In this document: one piece after another, positions 26,104 to 35,910 of the stretch
Numbering within the stretch: position 1 is the first letter of the stretch
How the letters are laid out: each line of letters starts with the position of its first letter
Source: Bacteroidota bacterium
GTDB lineage: Bacteria > Bacteroidota > Bacteroidia > Cytophagales > Cyclobacteriaceae
Direction: 5' to 3'
Length of the DNA stretch: 56,270 bases
NCBI GenBank assembly: GCA_023393375.1
Contig: JAEWLI010000093.1
Location: 1-56,270 of the forward strand
The notes under the pieces: generated by a model
What the model was told of the DNA's origin: nothing
Databases searched by the model: none
The model's input: the letters and a program-made list of their open reading frames with translations, nothing else
Made by a program: the position numbers and the translations under genes

Positions 26104-27729
26104 GTGAGGAAAATTAATAACTCAAAATTTTACATCAATTTACCCATTATTTTAGCCGTTGGTATATCGGCAGGCATTCTTATTGGTGCCCGAATGGTTG
26201 ATTCCGGGCAGCAATCAACTGATTTGTTTAGTAGTGTTTATAAGTTTCGTGAAATCCTTACACACGTGGAAAGGGATTATGTGGATCAGGTAAAAACCGA
26301 TGAACTAGTGGAATCAGCAATTGAAAGCATGTTAGAAAAACTGGATCCGCACACTGTCTATATTCCTGCAAAAGATGCCGCGTTGGCTAAATCACAATTA
26401 GATGGCGAGTTTGAAGGAATTGGAATTGAATTTAATTTATTGAAAGATACAATTTATGTGGTTGCCCCTATCAGTGGAGGCCCTTCCGAGAAAGTTGGTC
26501 TGCAATCAGGGGATAAAATCATCAAAATTGAACAGGAACAAGTTGCCGGAAAAGGGATCACCAACAGAATGGTTATAGATAAGCTGAGGGGGAAAAAAGG
26601 CTCAAAAGTGACCGTATCAGTAAAAAGAAGAGGTGTAGACGAGTTGCTTGATTTCACTATTACCAGGGATAGAATCCCTCAAAATTCTGTTGAGGTCAGC
26701 TATATGGTGGATAAAGAAATTGGATATATCAGGATAAGCAGATTTGCGGCCAATACTTATGATGAATTTAAATCAGCCTTGGACAAGCTTAAATCCAGGG
26801 GCATGCAAAAATTAATACTCGATTTGCAAGGCAATCCCGGTGGCTACATGGATAGGGCTACGAATCTTGTTGACGAATTTCTTCCAGCTGATCAACTCAT
26901 TGTGTATACTGATGGCAAAAGGGATCGTTATGATACCCGCACTATGTCCACCTCAAAAGGAAGTTTCTTGAACCAACCAATTATAGTATTAATAGATGAA
27001 GGTAGTGCTTCTGCATCAGAAATAGTAGCTGGAGCTTTACAGGATAATGACCGGGCTCTGGTGGTTGGCAGGAGATCTTTTGGTAAAGGACTTGTACAAA
27101 TGCCAATTGCTTTAAATGATGGTTCCGAATTAAGGCTTACCATTTCAAGGTATTTTACGCCAAGTGGCAGATCTATCCAAAAATCCTATGAGAATGGCAA
27201 TAAGGAGTATCAAATGGATCAAATAGAAAGATTTGAACACGGAGAATTTTTTCACATGGATAGTATAAAATTCATCGATACATTAGAATACAAAACCAAT
27301 AAGGGCAGAATTGTCTATGGAGGAGGGGGCATCATGCCTGATTATTTTGTGCCTCTTGACACTTCCAGTCATTCGGAATATTTCCGAAAATTGTTCCTCA
27401 ATAATACTTTGCGTGAATATTCGTTAAATTATGCTGAGAAGCACCGTAAAAAATTGGCGAATCTTTCGTTCGAAGAATTTCAAAATAATTTTGATGTGAC
27501 AGATCAGATGCTAAAAGATTTAGTAAAACTTGGAGAGGAAAGTGAAATCCCTTTTCAACAAAATGATTTTAATAAATCCAAAGAGCTTCTAAAATTAAGA
27601 ATAAAAGCACAGATTGCCAGAAGTATTTGGCAGGAAGAAGGGTTTTATCCAATTATAAACGAGCAAAATGAAGTATTCCAGCAAGCACTTCAATTATTTG
27701 AAGAAGCGAGGCAATTGGCCTCTAATTAG
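26104..27729 (+). CDS. S41 family C-terminal processing peptidase (CtpA/Prc type)
   Basis: A periplasmic serine protease: N-terminal membrane/signal segment (INLPIILAVGISAGILIGA), helical region, a PDZ domain (YVVAPISGGPSEKVGLQSGDKIIKIEQ), then the S41 catalytic core with nucleophile Ser in EGSASASEIVAGAL and the lysine base in RRSFGKGLVQ. The C-terminal helical extension of about 130 residues is common in Bacteroidota. There is no ATG near the start: candidates are TTG at 26074 or GTG at 26104. I prefer the GTG because AAGGA lies 6 bases upstream and it gives a usual signal-anchor start (RKINNSKFYINLPI). With the TTG start the protein would be 551 residues; with GTG it is 541. Confidence 0.93.
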   Translation: MRKINNSKFYINLPIILAVGISAGILIGARMVDSGQQSTDLFSSVYKFREILTHVERDYVDQVKTDELVESAIESMLEKLDPHTVYIPAKDAALAKSQLDGEFEGIGIEFNLLKDTIYVVAPISGGPSEKVGLQSGDKIIKIEQEQVAGKGITNRMVIDKLRGKKGSKVTVSVKRRGVDELLDFTITRDRIPQNSVEVSYMVDKEIGYIRISRFAANTYDEFKSALDKLKSRGMQKLILDLQGNPGGYMDRATNLVDEFLPADQLIVYTDGKRDRYDTRTMSTSKGSFLNQPIIVLIDEGSASASEIVAGALQDNDRALVVGRRSFGKGLVQMPIALNDGSELRLTISRYFTPSGRSIQKSYENGNKEYQMDQIERFEHGEFFHMDSIKFIDTLEYKTNKGRIVYGGGGIMPDYFVPLDTSSHSEYFRKLFLNNTLREYSLNYAEKHRKKLANLSFEEFQNNFDVTDQMLKDLVKLGEESEIPFQQNDFNKSKELLKLRIKAQIARSIWQEEGFYPIINEQNEVFQQALQLFEEARQLASN

Positions 27730-27870
27730 ACTTTGTCAAGTGTTTATATAAACTTTTCAAGAAGTTTCGAACGGTTAGGCGCTATTTTCTATTTATGTGT
27801 AATTTTCGTTCAAAAAATTAACAATTTTGATTAAAATCTTACATCAACCTGTCAAGTTTATTGCCTGATT

Positions 27871-29220
27871 ATGGACATTCTCTTTATTCTTTTTTGCGTT
27901 GGCATTTCATTTTTCCTTGGATGGTATTTAAGCTTTCATAAATTTGCCAGAAAAGAAAAGTATTATCTCGAAAAAATAAATCTTCTTGAAAAGGAAAAGA
28001 ACGAATACAACTCCCAAATTGTAATTATTAACGAGCGGAATGCTTTTTTTGAAAAAGAGATCGATATAACCAAAACTGAATTGAACCTGAAAAGGGAATT
28101 GGTCCTTGAATTAAATAAAAAGCTTTCATTTCTGGAATCAGATTATAAGAACCTTCAGGAAAAAATTCTTTTTCAGAAAGAAGAAGTTGAAAAATTGCAG
28201 GAAAAATTTGCATTTGAGTTCAAGAACCTTGCAAATGATATTTTTGAAGAGAAAAGCAAACGATTTACCGATCAAAATAAAACCAATATTTCTGAACTTC
28301 TCACTCCTCTAAAAGACAGGATTGTGGAATTCGAACGAAAAATTGAAACAAATAATAAGGATACTATCACATGGAATACATCCTTGAAAGAACAAATCAC
28401 AGGATTAAAGGAGCTTAATCTTCAGATCACCCGTGAAGCTGAAAATCTGGTGAAAGCATTGAAAGGGGAGTCTAAAACGCAGGGTAATTGGGGGGAGTTT
28501 ATACTTGAAAACATTTTAGAAAAATCCGGCCTGGTAAAGGACAGGGAATATGTAATCCAGGAATCATTTAAATCGGAGGATGGCAAAAGGTATCAACCAG
28601 ATGTAATCATCAAACTTCCGGAAGGTAAAAATATCATTATTGATGCTAAGGTTTCTCTTACTGCATATGAAAGATATTGTAACAGCGAGAGTGATGATGA
28701 AAAAATGCTAGGTTTAAAGAACCACCTACTCAGTATAAAAAATCATATAAAAAACCTGGGGGATAAAAACTACCAAAAATTATATGGTGTGAAAAGCCTT
28801 GATTTTATTTTATTATTCATCCCAATTGAACCTGCATTAAGCCTTGCCATTCAACAGGATAATAATCTTTTTAATCAAGCTTTTGATAGAAACATAGTAA
28901 TCGTAAGCCCCTCTACCCTATTGGCTACCCTTAGGACAATATCCAGTATTTGGAGGCAAGAGAATCAAAATCGCAATGCCCTTGAAATAGCCAAACAAAG
29001 TGGTGATCTGTATGATAAATTTGTGGGATTTGTGCAGGATATGTCTGATCTGGGCATGCGCATTTCATCGGTTCGCGATGTTTATGATAAAGCCATGAAT
29101 AAACTGTCAGAAGGCAGGGGAAATCTTATTTCACGCGCAGAAAAAATAAAAAATTTAGGTGCAGGCACCACTAAAGTGTTACCTCAGGAACTGATAGAAA
29201 AATCTGATCATCCGGAATAA
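27871..29220 (+). CDS. rmuC: DNA recombination protein RmuC
   Basis: A 449-residue protein with an N-terminal membrane anchor (residues 1-20), a long coiled coil (about 25-175) and the RmuC nuclease-fold domain: KTQGNWGEFILENILEKSGL, then YQPDVIIKLPEGKNIIIDAKVSL with the PD-(D/E)XK pattern, and VIVSPSTLLATLRTISSIWRQE. RmuC limits inversions at short inverted repeats in E. coli, of some interest given the repeat-rich DNA at the right end of this window. It stands alone. Confidence 0.95.
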   Translation: MDILFILFCVGISFFLGWYLSFHKFARKEKYYLEKINLLEKEKNEYNSQIVIINERNAFFEKEIDITKTELNLKRELVLELNKKLSFLESDYKNLQEKILFQKEEVEKLQEKFAFEFKNLANDIFEEKSKRFTDQNKTNISELLTPLKDRIVEFERKIETNNKDTITWNTSLKEQITGLKELNLQITREAENLVKALKGESKTQGNWGEFILENILEKSGLVKDREYVIQESFKSEDGKRYQPDVIIKLPEGKNIIIDAKVSLTAYERYCNSESDDEKMLGLKNHLLSIKNHIKNLGDKNYQKLYGVKSLDFILLFIPIEPALSLAIQQDNNLFNQAFDRNIVIVSPSTLLATLRTISSIWRQENQNRNALEIAKQSGDLYDKFVGFVQDMSDLGMRISSVRDVYDKAMNKLSEGRGNLISRAEKIKNLGAGTTKVLPQELIEKSDHPE

Positions 29221-29256
29221 CCAACAGATACACCTTTCTCAATAATTTCTATTTCT

Positions 29257-29264
29257 TAATTTTG
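29257..29264 (+). promoter_or_regulatory. putative -7 promoter box for the GroES-like gene
   Basis: TAATTTTG matches TAnnTTTG exactly, 22 bases before the ATG; a TTTC at 29235-29238 is at about the right distance for a weak -33 element. Confidence 0.45.
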
Positions 29265-29286
29265 TATCAGAATAAAATCAATAACT

Positions 29287-29661
29287 ATGAGTTTACAGGA
29301 AGAAAATGGCTTAAAAAAATTGATTGTTGTCGGTGATCGCGTACTCATTAGACCCAAAAAGATATCAGAGCGAACCAATAGTGGCTTATACTTACCTCCT
29401 GGTGTACACGAAAAGGAAAAGATCCAAAGCGGCTATATTATGAAAACCGGTCCTGGATATCCCATACCTGCACCTACTGAAGATGATGAACCTTGGAAAG
29501 AAGCAGAAGAGAAAATAAAATATATACCTCTACAAGCCAGGGTGGGCGATTTAGCACTTTTTCTTCAAAAAAGTGCTTTCGAAGTAATGTATGGAGGTGA
29601 GAAATATTTTATAGTGCCCCAATCCGCTATCCTATTACTGGAAAGGGACGAGGATATTTAA
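29287..29661 (+). CDS. GroES-like (Cpn10) co-chaperone family protein, stand-alone
   Basis: A 124-residue protein with Cpn10 features: VVGDRVLIRPKKISERTNSGLYLPPG, where SERTNSGLYLP corresponds to the mobile loop that contacts GroEL, then GYIMKTGPGYP and a C-terminal GGEKYFIVPQSAILLLER. It is about 30 residues longer than GroES because of an acidic, proline-rich insertion (PIPAPTEDDEPWKEAEEK) in the roof-loop region. No groEL is adjacent. This divergent single-copy form is seen in Bacteroidota alongside the true GroES; its partner is unknown. Confidence 0.82.
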   Translation: MSLQEENGLKKLIVVGDRVLIRPKKISERTNSGLYLPPGVHEKEKIQSGYIMKTGPGYPIPAPTEDDEPWKEAEEKIKYIPLQARVGDLALFLQKSAFEVMYGGEKYFIVPQSAILLLERDEDI

Positions 29662-29684
29662 TTCAAATCATGTTAATAACAAGA

Positions 29685-30437
29685 TTAACTGATAAACTTG
29701 ACTTCTTTGAAAGCAAATTCTCTTATTCCTTGAATTGTCTCAATTTGAAGTTTTCCGGATGGCGAGATGCCTATGATGCTTCCTTCAAAATAATCATTTG
29801 CGTAAAAGGTATGTTTTTCCTGAAGCCAATACATCCTTTTTAAATAATCTTTCTTCAATTCATCAAACTGATATGATTCTAATTGCATGAATCGTTTCTC
29901 AATAAATTCACATATACCTCCCAAAACTTCATCTATATGAAAATCATGATTAAAAATATTGGCAAGTGAAATGGCATCAGGGGTTTCAAAAGCTACCTGG
30001 TTTACATTCAATCCAATCCCCAAAATGGAACTCGCTATGGCCTGGCCTTTAATGGTATTTTCCACAAGAAGGCCACATATTTTTCTATTTTTAAAAAAAA
30101 TATCATTAGGCCACTTAATTTTAAAATTCTCATCCAATTTGGATAAATAATCTACTATGCCTAATGATGAAAAAATATTTAAATAAAAATTTTCTGTTAA
30201 TTCAAGAAATGAAGGAGAAAACACTATTGAACAAGTTATATTTTTTCCGGGTGCGGCTTCCCAGGAATTTCCTCTTTGGCCCCTGCCGGACATTTGATGC
30301 CCTGTCATCACCACAGTGCCAACATTTAGTTGGTTTTTTTTATATAAATCGGCTGCAATGTCATTAGTTGAATGACATGTTGGCATATATATAATATCTT
30401 TGCCAATAAATTGAGTCTGAGAAAAAAAATTTTTCAA
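29685..30437 (-). CDS. birA: biotin--[acetyl-CoA-carboxylase] ligase
   Basis: BirA activates biotin and attaches it to the biotin carboxyl carrier protein. The 250-residue protein has the biotin-binding signature GRGQRGNSWEAAPGKN, KIKWPNDIFF and GLLVENTIKGQ with the catalytic lysine region, and a small C-terminal domain. The N-terminal DNA-binding domain of the E. coli repressor form is absent, so it is a pure ligase. It is divergent from rsfS with a 37-base gap. Confidence 0.95.
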   Translation of the reverse strand: MKNFFSQTQFIGKDIIYMPTCHSTNDIAADLYKKNQLNVGTVVMTGHQMSGRGQRGNSWEAAPGKNITCSIVFSPSFLELTENFYLNIFSSLGIVDYLSKLDENFKIKWPNDIFFKNRKICGLLVENTIKGQAIASSILGIGLNVNQVAFETPDAISLANIFNHDFHIDEVLGGICEFIEKRFMQLESYQFDELKKDYLKRMYWLQEKHTFYANDYFEGSIIGISPSGKLQIETIQGIREFAFKEVKFIS

Positions 30438-30474
30438 ATCGTAAGAAAGTTTGTTGCAATTTTAAGAAAAAGTA

Positions 30475-30852
30475 ATGAGAGAAAATAAAGAGCAGGTAAA
30501 TGCTGAACAATTGAGCCAGGCAGTAGTAAAAGGCATGCAGGAAAAGAAAGCAAAAGAGATAGTAGTGATGGATTTACGAACAGTGAAGAACGCTATTGCT
30601 GATTTTTTTGTTATCTGTTCTGGTACATCCGATACCCATGTAGATGCTATTGCTGATTCCGTAGAAAAAGAATTGTCTATAAGTGCTCATCAAAATCCCT
30701 GGCACAGGGAAGGAAAACAAAATAAGGAATGGATTTTGCTTGATTATGTGGATGTTGTCGTTCACGTCTTCAAAAAGGAAATCCGTGAATTTTATACATT
30801 GGAGGATTTGTGGGGAGATGCGGTGCTAACGACCATAGCAGATGAATATTAA
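30475..30852 (+). CDS. rsfS: ribosome silencing factor
   Basis: RsfS binds L14 on the large subunit and blocks subunit joining under starvation. The 125-residue protein shows the Iojap/RsfS pattern: VVMDLRTVKNAIADFFVICSGTSDTHVDAIAD, HREGKQNKEWILLDYVDVVVHVF and YTLEDLWGDA. It is 67 bases upstream of ftsH, a linkage common in Bacteroidota. Confidence 0.96.
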   Translation: MRENKEQVNAEQLSQAVVKGMQEKKAKEIVVMDLRTVKNAIADFFVICSGTSDTHVDAIADSVEKELSISAHQNPWHREGKQNKEWILLDYVDVVVHVFKKEIREFYTLEDLWGDAVLTTIADEY

Positions 30853-30919
30853 CATAACAACAATTATTGTTAAAATGAGGTTATATGTAAATTGATAAAA
30901 AATTAGGAGAACTATTTGA

Positions 30920-33004
30920 ATGGCGGATAAATTTGATAAAAATGAGAAAATAACTCCCAAAACACCTAAAAAACCTAATTTTCAGGTGTGGATCATATTA
31001 ACCCTTATTGGGGTGATCGTTGGGATGACCTATTTTAGTAACAGCACTTCGGCCCTCGACACTACACAACGTAAGTTTGAACGGATGATGGCTGATAATG
31101 ACGTAAAGAATATCGTCATTGTAACCAACCAAAAACAGGTTGAGGTTACATTAACTGCAGATGCACTAAAGGATCCTAAATATAAAGCCGATCTGGAAAA
31201 AAATCCTTTACTTTCAGAATCGGGACCACATTATAAATTTAAAATAATTGATCCCGAAGAATTTAGAAAATCATTTGAGGATCAACAAAGATCAAAATCA
31301 GATGGCCAAATGGTAGACTATGATGTTACTGAAAGAAACAGCTTCGGTGACATTTTTATGCAATGGGGCATTCTGATCCTGATCCTCTTTGGTTTTTGGT
31401 TTTTGATGAGAAGAATGACTGGTGGGGCAGGACCCGGCGGTCAAATTTTTAATATTGGCAAATCCAAAGCTGCCTTATTTGATGCAGAAAATAAAGTTAA
31501 AATTACGTTTGACAATGTAGCTGGTCTTGATGAAGCAAAGGAAGAGATTCGGGAAATTGTAGAATTTTTAAAAAACCCCACCAAATTCACAAAATTAGGA
31601 GGAAAGATCCCAAAAGGTGCATTATTAGTTGGTGCCCCTGGTACAGGTAAAACTTTATTAGCTAAAGCAGTAGCCGGTGAGGCCGCCGTGCCATTTTTCT
31701 CCCTATCGGGTAGTGACTTTGTAGAAATGTTTGTAGGTGTGGGTGCTGCACGCGTGAGGGACTTATTTAAGCAGGCAAAAGAAAAAGCCCCATGTATAGT
31801 GTTTATTGATGAAATTGATGCCATAGGCCGGATGAGAGGAAGAGGCCAATTGCCTGGATCAAATGATGAGCGTGAAAACACACTTAACTCTTTGTTGGTC
31901 GAAATGGATGGTTTTTCAACTGACTCTGGTGTAATTATTCTTGCCGCTACCAACAGGCCTGATGTACTTGACTCAGCATTACTGCGTCCAGGAAGGTTCG
32001 ACCGTCAGATAAGCATTGATAAACCAGATTTAGTAGGAAGGGAAGCAATATTTCAGGTGCATTTAAAACCTATAAAATTGTCTAAAGAAGTTGATTCCAA
32101 AAAACTTTCTGCACAAACACCCGGATTTGCCGGAGCTGAAATTGCCAACGTCTGTAATGAAGCAGCATTGATAGCTGCTAGAAAGAACAAAGAGGCAGTA
32201 GACATGCAAGATTTCTATGATGCCATAGACAGGGTAATTGGAGGTCTGGAGAAAAAGAATAAAATCATCTCTCCTGAAGAGAAAAAAATTGTTGCATATC
32301 ATGAAGCCGGGCATGCTGTAGCAGGTTGGTTCCTCGAACATGCCGATCCGTTGGTTAAAGTGAGCATAGTTCCTCGTGGAGTAGCTGCATTGGGTTATGC
32401 GCAATATCTTCCCAAAGAGCAGTTTTTGTATCAAACCGAACAATTGATCGATGAAATGTGCATGTCCTTAGGCGGAAGAGCAGCAGAAGAATTAATTTTT
32501 GGTAAAATTTCCACCGGAGCTCTCAGTGATCTTGAAAGAGTAACTAAGGTAGCCTATAGCATCGTTACCATATATGGTATGAATGAAAAATTAGGGAATA
32601 TTTCCTACTATGATTCAAAACCTCAGGAGTATAATTTCAATAAACCTTATTCAGAAGCCACAGCAGAGCTAATTGATTCTGAAGTAAAAAGCCTAATAGC
32701 CGAAGCATATAAAAGAACGCTCGATTTGTTGATGATGCATAAGGAAAAATTGGAGATTGTGGCAAAAGAATTGCTCGCCAAAGAAATTATTTTCCAAAAT
32801 GACTTGGAAAGATTGATAGGTAAAAGGCCTTTTGACAAACAAACCACTTATCAAGCTTATACAAATGGTGAAAAATCGAAACCCCAGGTAGTTCCTGATG
32901 CGACTACTATCGAAGAGAAAGTAAAGGGGACTGATGAAGAAAATGGTTCGGAAGAAATAGAAGAAGGTTCTGTATCGGGCAGCTCTAACCGTGATAAAAA
33001 ATAA
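30920..33004 (+). CDS. ftsH: ATP-dependent zinc metalloprotease FtsH
   Basis: FtsH is a membrane-anchored AAA+ hexameric protease for quality control of membrane and short-lived proteins. The 694-residue protein has two membrane segments (about 22-40 and 143-162) bracketing a periplasmic domain, Walker A GAPGTGKT (238-245), Walker B CIVFIDEIDAIG, the second region of homology ATNRPDVLDSALLRPGRFDR, and the protease zinc site HEAGH (461-465). The acidic C-terminal tail is long. A strong terminator follows. Confidence 0.98.
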   Translation: MADKFDKNEKITPKTPKKPNFQVWIILTLIGVIVGMTYFSNSTSALDTTQRKFERMMADNDVKNIVIVTNQKQVEVTLTADALKDPKYKADLEKNPLLSESGPHYKFKIIDPEEFRKSFEDQQRSKSDGQMVDYDVTERNSFGDIFMQWGILILILFGFWFLMRRMTGGAGPGGQIFNIGKSKAALFDAENKVKITFDNVAGLDEAKEEIREIVEFLKNPTKFTKLGGKIPKGALLVGAPGTGKTLLAKAVAGEAAVPFFSLSGSDFVEMFVGVGAARVRDLFKQAKEKAPCIVFIDEIDAIGRMRGRGQLPGSNDERENTLNSLLVEMDGFSTDSGVIILAATNRPDVLDSALLRPGRFDRQISIDKPDLVGREAIFQVHLKPIKLSKEVDSKKLSAQTPGFAGAEIANVCNEAALIAARKNKEAVDMQDFYDAIDRVIGGLEKKNKIISPEEKKIVAYHEAGHAVAGWFLEHADPLVKVSIVPRGVAALGYAQYLPKEQFLYQTEQLIDEMCMSLGGRAAEELIFGKISTGALSDLERVTKVAYSIVTIYGMNEKLGNISYYDSKPQEYNFNKPYSEATAELIDSEVKSLIAEAYKRTLDLLMMHKEKLEIVAKELLAKEIIFQNDLERLIGKRPFDKQTTYQAYTNGEKSKPQVVPDATTIEEKVKGTDEENGSEEIEEGSVSGSSNRDKK

Positions 33005-33030
33005 AAAAATGTTGATTTAATCATTTTTTT

Positions 33031-33063
33031 AAAAGATCAGGTAAACACTGCCTGATCTTTTTT
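33031..33063 (+). terminator. Rho-independent terminator after ftsH
   Basis: An 11-bp perfect stem (AAAAGATCAGG / CCTGATCTTTT) with a 9-base loop and a run of six Ts at the end, 26 bases after the ftsH stop codon. Confidence 0.85.
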
Positions 33064-33121
33064 ATTAACTTAGTCAGGAACTGGGATAAAAGATATTTTT
33101 TAAGATAACCGGAAGCAATTA

Positions 33122-33916
33122 ATGCAACAAAAAATTGTAGATCTTCCTGCTGGGAAAAAAATTTATATCGCATCTGACTTTCATTTGGGTGCTACTTACA
33201 TTGGTGCCAACAGGAAAAGGGAAAAAGTTATTGTCAATTGGTTGAATAAAATTAAGGATGATGCCCATACCATAATTTTACTGGGGGATATTTTTGATTT
33301 CTGGTTCGAGTACAAACATGTTATTCCCAAAGGCTTTATAAGATTACAAGGAAAACTTCTTGAAATGGTAGATGAGGGAATTAATATTTCTTTGTTTACA
33401 GGTAATCATGATATGTGGATGTTCGATTACTTTCCCTTGGAATTGGGTATTCAGGTATATAAAGAACCGATTACTTTTAAAGTAAACGGTGTCAACATCA
33501 TGATGGGGCATGGCGATGGGCTGGGCCCGGGAGATCACAAATACAAATTCCTGAAAAAGATATTCCAAAACAGGTTTCTTCAATGGGCTTTTTCCGTTAT
33601 ACATCCCAATATAGGCATAGGTATCGCCCGAAGGTGGTCAGACCATAGTAGGGAATATAGTATGAGCAATGAAAAACCATTTATGGGAGAAAATGAATTG
33701 TTGTTTAAATATTGTCAGGAAATAGAAAAGGAACAACATCATGACTATTATATATTTGGCCACAGGCACCTTCCTATGGAGATGAACATCAATGAGAACA
33801 GTAAATATATCAATGTAGGGGAATGGATTAACTATTATACTTATAGTGTTTTTGATGGTGCGATTTTAAAATTACTCAGTTTCAAAGACGAAGCATCATT
33901 GGTAAGTGTAAAATAG
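33122..33916 (+). CDS. lpxH: UDP-2,3-diacylglucosamine diphosphatase (LpxH type)
   Basis: A calcineurin-like metallophosphoesterase of 264 residues with the di-metal motifs ASDFHLGA, LLGDIFDFWFEY, TGNHDMWM, MMGHGDGLGPGD and YIFGHRHLPME. LpxH removes UMP from UDP-2,3-diacylglucosamine to give lipid X in lipid A synthesis. The FDFWFEY segment and the length fit LpxH better than other phosphoesterases. It stands between ftsH and a YdcF-family gene on the same strand. Confidence 0.88.
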   Translation: MQQKIVDLPAGKKIYIASDFHLGATYIGANRKREKVIVNWLNKIKDDAHTIILLGDIFDFWFEYKHVIPKGFIRLQGKLLEMVDEGINISLFTGNHDMWMFDYFPLELGIQVYKEPITFKVNGVNIMMGHGDGLGPGDHKYKFLKKIFQNRFLQWAFSVIHPNIGIGIARRWSDHSREYSMSNEKPFMGENELLFKYCQEIEKEQHHDYYIFGHRHLPMEMNINENSKYINVGEWINYYTYSVFDGAILKLLSFKDEASLVSVK

Positions 33917-33961
33917 GTTGGTCAATACTTTTTATTTATTTATAGCATCATATGACGATCC

Positions 33962-34735
33962 ATGTTCTTTATTTTTTCTAAGATTCTCGTGTTTTTAATA
34001 AAACCATTGGTCTGGATTTTAATCTTGATGATTGTTGGTCTCTTTATTAAAAATATAAAAAAGAAAAGAGTGGCCTTTATTACTTCTTTTTTACTATTCA
34101 TATTCTTTTCAAATGATTTCTTATCCAATGTTGTGATGAAAACATGGGAAGTAGATCCTGTGCCCATCCATTCTTTGTCAGATTATGAAACAGGAATAGT
34201 ACTCACCGGTGTGGTAAATACTGAAATTGAGCCGAGAGACCGTGTTTATTTTCAGAAAGGTGCTGATCGGGTCACCCATGCTGCTCAATTGTATCTGGAA
34301 GGGAAAATCAAGAAAATTCTCATTAGTGGTGGGACAGGGAAATTAATAGAATATGATGACGATATTCCGGAAGCTGATATAATTGTTAATTTCTATACCA
34401 TGCTGGGAATACCCTGGGAAGATATCATTGTCGATAATCAATCTCAAAATACCCGGCAAAGTGCAGTAAACTGCAAAAAAATACTGGAAAAAATGTACCC
34501 CGGTGGTCGTCACCTGATTATTACCTCAGCTTTTCACCAAAATAGGTCAATGGCTTGTTTTCGAAAAGAACAATTGAAGGCCGATCCTTTTAGTTGTGAC
34601 TTTTATACCAATCGTAGCGGTGAATTCAGTCTTTCTGCATTGCTTATCCCCTCTTCAGCCGCTTTATCCAGATGGGAAATTATGATAAAGGAGTGGGTGG
34701 GAATCGTTTCTTATAAAATAGCTGGCTATATTTGA
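33962..34735 (+). CDS. YdcF/ElyC family membrane protein (DUF218)
   Basis: A 257-residue protein with two N-terminal membrane segments (about residues 8-28 and 38-56) and a DUF218 domain: GIVLTGVVN, KILISGGTG, VDNQSQNTRQSAVN and LIITSAFHQNRSMACFRK. Proteins of this family act in envelope biogenesis (ElyC in E. coli affects undecaprenyl phosphate carrier use); the exact function here is unknown. The esterase gene downstream begins 24 bases after its stop. Confidence 0.85.
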   Translation: MFFIFSKILVFLIKPLVWILILMIVGLFIKNIKKKRVAFITSFLLFIFFSNDFLSNVVMKTWEVDPVPIHSLSDYETGIVLTGVVNTEIEPRDRVYFQKGADRVTHAAQLYLEGKIKKILISGGTGKLIEYDDDIPEADIIVNFYTMLGIPWEDIIVDNQSQNTRQSAVNCKKILEKMYPGGRHLIITSAFHQNRSMACFRKEQLKADPFSCDFYTNRSGEFSLSALLIPSSAALSRWEIMIKEWVGIVSYKIAGYI

Positions 34736-34758
34736 AATTACATATAACTAATGATCTG

Positions 34759-35910
34759 ATGAAAACAATATTCCTGTTGGCAATAAGTTCCCTGATTTAC
34801 ATAAATTCAGTTGCCCAAAACCAAAATATAATTTCACCTAAAATTAACGAAGACAAGTCAGTTACATTTCAGCTTTTTTCACCCAAAGCTTCTGAGGTAA
34901 AAATCAGTGGTGATTGGCTACCATATAATGATGGTGCACCAGGTACAGCAACATTGAAAAAAGATGAGCAGGATATTTGGACATATACGAGTAAACCTTT
35001 ACCATCAGAATTATACAGCTACTCCTTTATCGTAGATGGTATGCGAACCTTGGATCCTAATAATGTATACATGATCAGAGATGTTGCTACTGTTGCCAAT
35101 GTCTTTATTGTCGATGGTGGGCAGGGGGATCTATATCAAGTAAGTAAAATACCCCACGGGACGGTAACGCACAGATGGTATTCATCTGCCGGCAACGGTA
35201 AAGAACGGAGAATTACCATTTACACACCGCCCGGTTATGAAACCAGTAAACATGATTTCCCGGTACTCTATCTGTTACACGGTATGGGTGGTGATGAAGA
35301 AGCCTGGATCACCTTAGGCCGAACTGCACAGATCATGGATAATCTGATCGCACAAGGACTGGCTGAACCTATGATTGTCGTGATGCCTAACGGAAATGTA
35401 TCACAAGATGCTGCTCCAGGTGAGTCAAGCGAAGGGTTTGTTAAGCCTACTTTTCAATTACCTCAAACAATGGATGGCAAAATGGAAGAAACATTCCCTG
35501 AGATAATTGAATTTATCGAAAAAAACTACCGGACTATCAAAAATAAAAACTCCAGAGCGATTGCCGGTTTGTCAATGGGTGGATTTCATTCTCTACACAT
35601 TTCCAGACATTATCCTGACACTTTCTCATATATTGGATTATTTTCTCCGGCCATTATGCCCAGAAATGAATCTGCATCATTGGTTTACCGCAATTTTGAA
35701 CCGTCTTTAAAAAATCAAAAGGATAAAGGCTTTCGGTTATATTGGATAGCAATCGGGAAGACCGATTTCCTATACGAAGAAGTTGAAGATTATCGAAAAA
35801 AACTGGATGATCTGGGATTTAATTATGAGTATCTCGAAACTGAAGGTGGCCATACCTGGGCTAACTGGAGAATTTATTTATCAAAATTTGTTCCCAGGCT
35901 TTTCAAATAA
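34759..35910 (+). CDS. secreted alpha/beta-hydrolase esterase with N-terminal CBM48-like domain
   Basis: The signal peptide MKTIFLLAISSLIYINSVAQ is followed by an early-set Ig-like domain of the glycogen-binding (CBM48-like) type (about residues 30-110: VTFQLFSPKASEVKISGDW) and an esterase-D-like catalytic domain. The nucleophile serine is in GLSMGGFH; the lid and charge relay include YLLHGMGGDEEAW and the terminal GGHTWANWR histidine. The architecture matches feruloyl/acetyl-xylan esterases and enterochelin-esterase-like proteins. An upstream TTG (34732) lengthens the frame by nine residues, but the ATG at 34759 starts a clean signal peptide. Confidence 0.88.
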   Translation: MKTIFLLAISSLIYINSVAQNQNIISPKINEDKSVTFQLFSPKASEVKISGDWLPYNDGAPGTATLKKDEQDIWTYTSKPLPSELYSYSFIVDGMRTLDPNNVYMIRDVATVANVFIVDGGQGDLYQVSKIPHGTVTHRWYSSAGNGKERRITIYTPPGYETSKHDFPVLYLLHGMGGDEEAWITLGRTAQIMDNLIAQGLAEPMIVVMPNGNVSQDAAPGESSEGFVKPTFQLPQTMDGKMEETFPEIIEFIEKNYRTIKNKNSRAIAGLSMGGFHSLHISRHYPDTFSYIGLFSPAIMPRNESASLVYRNFEPSLKNQKDKGFRLYWIAIGKTDFLYEEVEDYRKKLDDLGFNYEYLETEGGHTWANWRIYLSKFVPRLFK

